DNA of 6,210 nucleotides from an uncultured Ruminococcus sp. (GTDB taxonomy: Bacteria > Bacillota > Clostridia > Oscillospirales > Acutalibacteraceae): assembly GCA_937892835.1 (NCBI GenBank), contig CALBHM010000216.1, forward strand, positions 1 to 6,210, in the 5' to 3' direction. Below, in pieces: positions 6,191 through 6,210 of the stretch. Positions within the stretch are counted from its first letter, which is position 1. The number at the start of each line of letters is the position of its first letter. Made by a program: the position numbers and the translations under genes. A model generated the notes under the pieces. It searched no databases. It saw only the letters and a list, made by a program, of their open reading frames with translations, and had not been told where the DNA came from.

Positions 6191-6210
6191 CACTTTCTGT
6201 ACAGTGATAA

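Overview
The window looks like chromosomal DNA of a spore-forming anaerobic Firmicute, probably a gut Clostridia/Oscillospirales-type organism (inference). The support is a spore cortex-lytic enzyme locus of the clostridial SleC type next to a GerA-superfamily germination protein, good Shine-Dalgarno sequences, two secreted or lipid-anchored proteins, and moderate GC content. No rRNA, tRNA, CRISPR array or insertion sequence was seen.

Layout: (1) 1-347, + strand, the 3' end of a gene for a small beta-rich protein that resembles the N-terminal pro-region of SleC. (2) 347-1684, +, a SleC-like protein with a SpoIID/LytB-type catalytic domain and three peptidoglycan-binding repeats. Its ATG overlaps the upstream stop by one base (TGATG), and a near-perfect ribosome binding site precedes it. 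(3) 1745-3166, +, a GerA-family membrane protein best matched from memory to SpoVAF. (4) 3208-3984, +, a lipoprotein of unknown function. (5) 4079-5068, +, a second secreted or lipid-anchored protein with a Gly/Asn/Thr/Ser-rich repetitive linker. It has its own vegetative-type promoter upstream and a strong terminator downstream. (6) 5107-5283, an intergenic stretch with two hairpins, both reading as minus-strand terminators. (7) 5284-6180, minus strand, a Fic-family protein (probable AMP-transferase) with an N-terminal helix-turn-helix.

Genes 1 to 3 make sense together. The small protein and the lytic enzyme look like the two halves of a split SleC precursor, which would degrade spore cortex during germination. 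The GerA/SpoVAF-like protein belongs to the inner-membrane side of germination. The 60-base gap between genes 2 and 3 has no terminator but does contain a possible forespore promoter. Genes 4 and 5 are not recognised, but their C-terminal halves share a pattern suggesting distant paralogy. The convergent Fic gene is probably an accessory module: sampled lines are richer in GC than the sporulation genes, and it is bounded by its own terminator.

The most interesting points are the split SleC arrangement, the possible paralogy and Cys/His pattern of the two exported proteins, the HTH-Fic fusion with an intact self-inhibition motif, and the hairpin cluster between the convergent genes.
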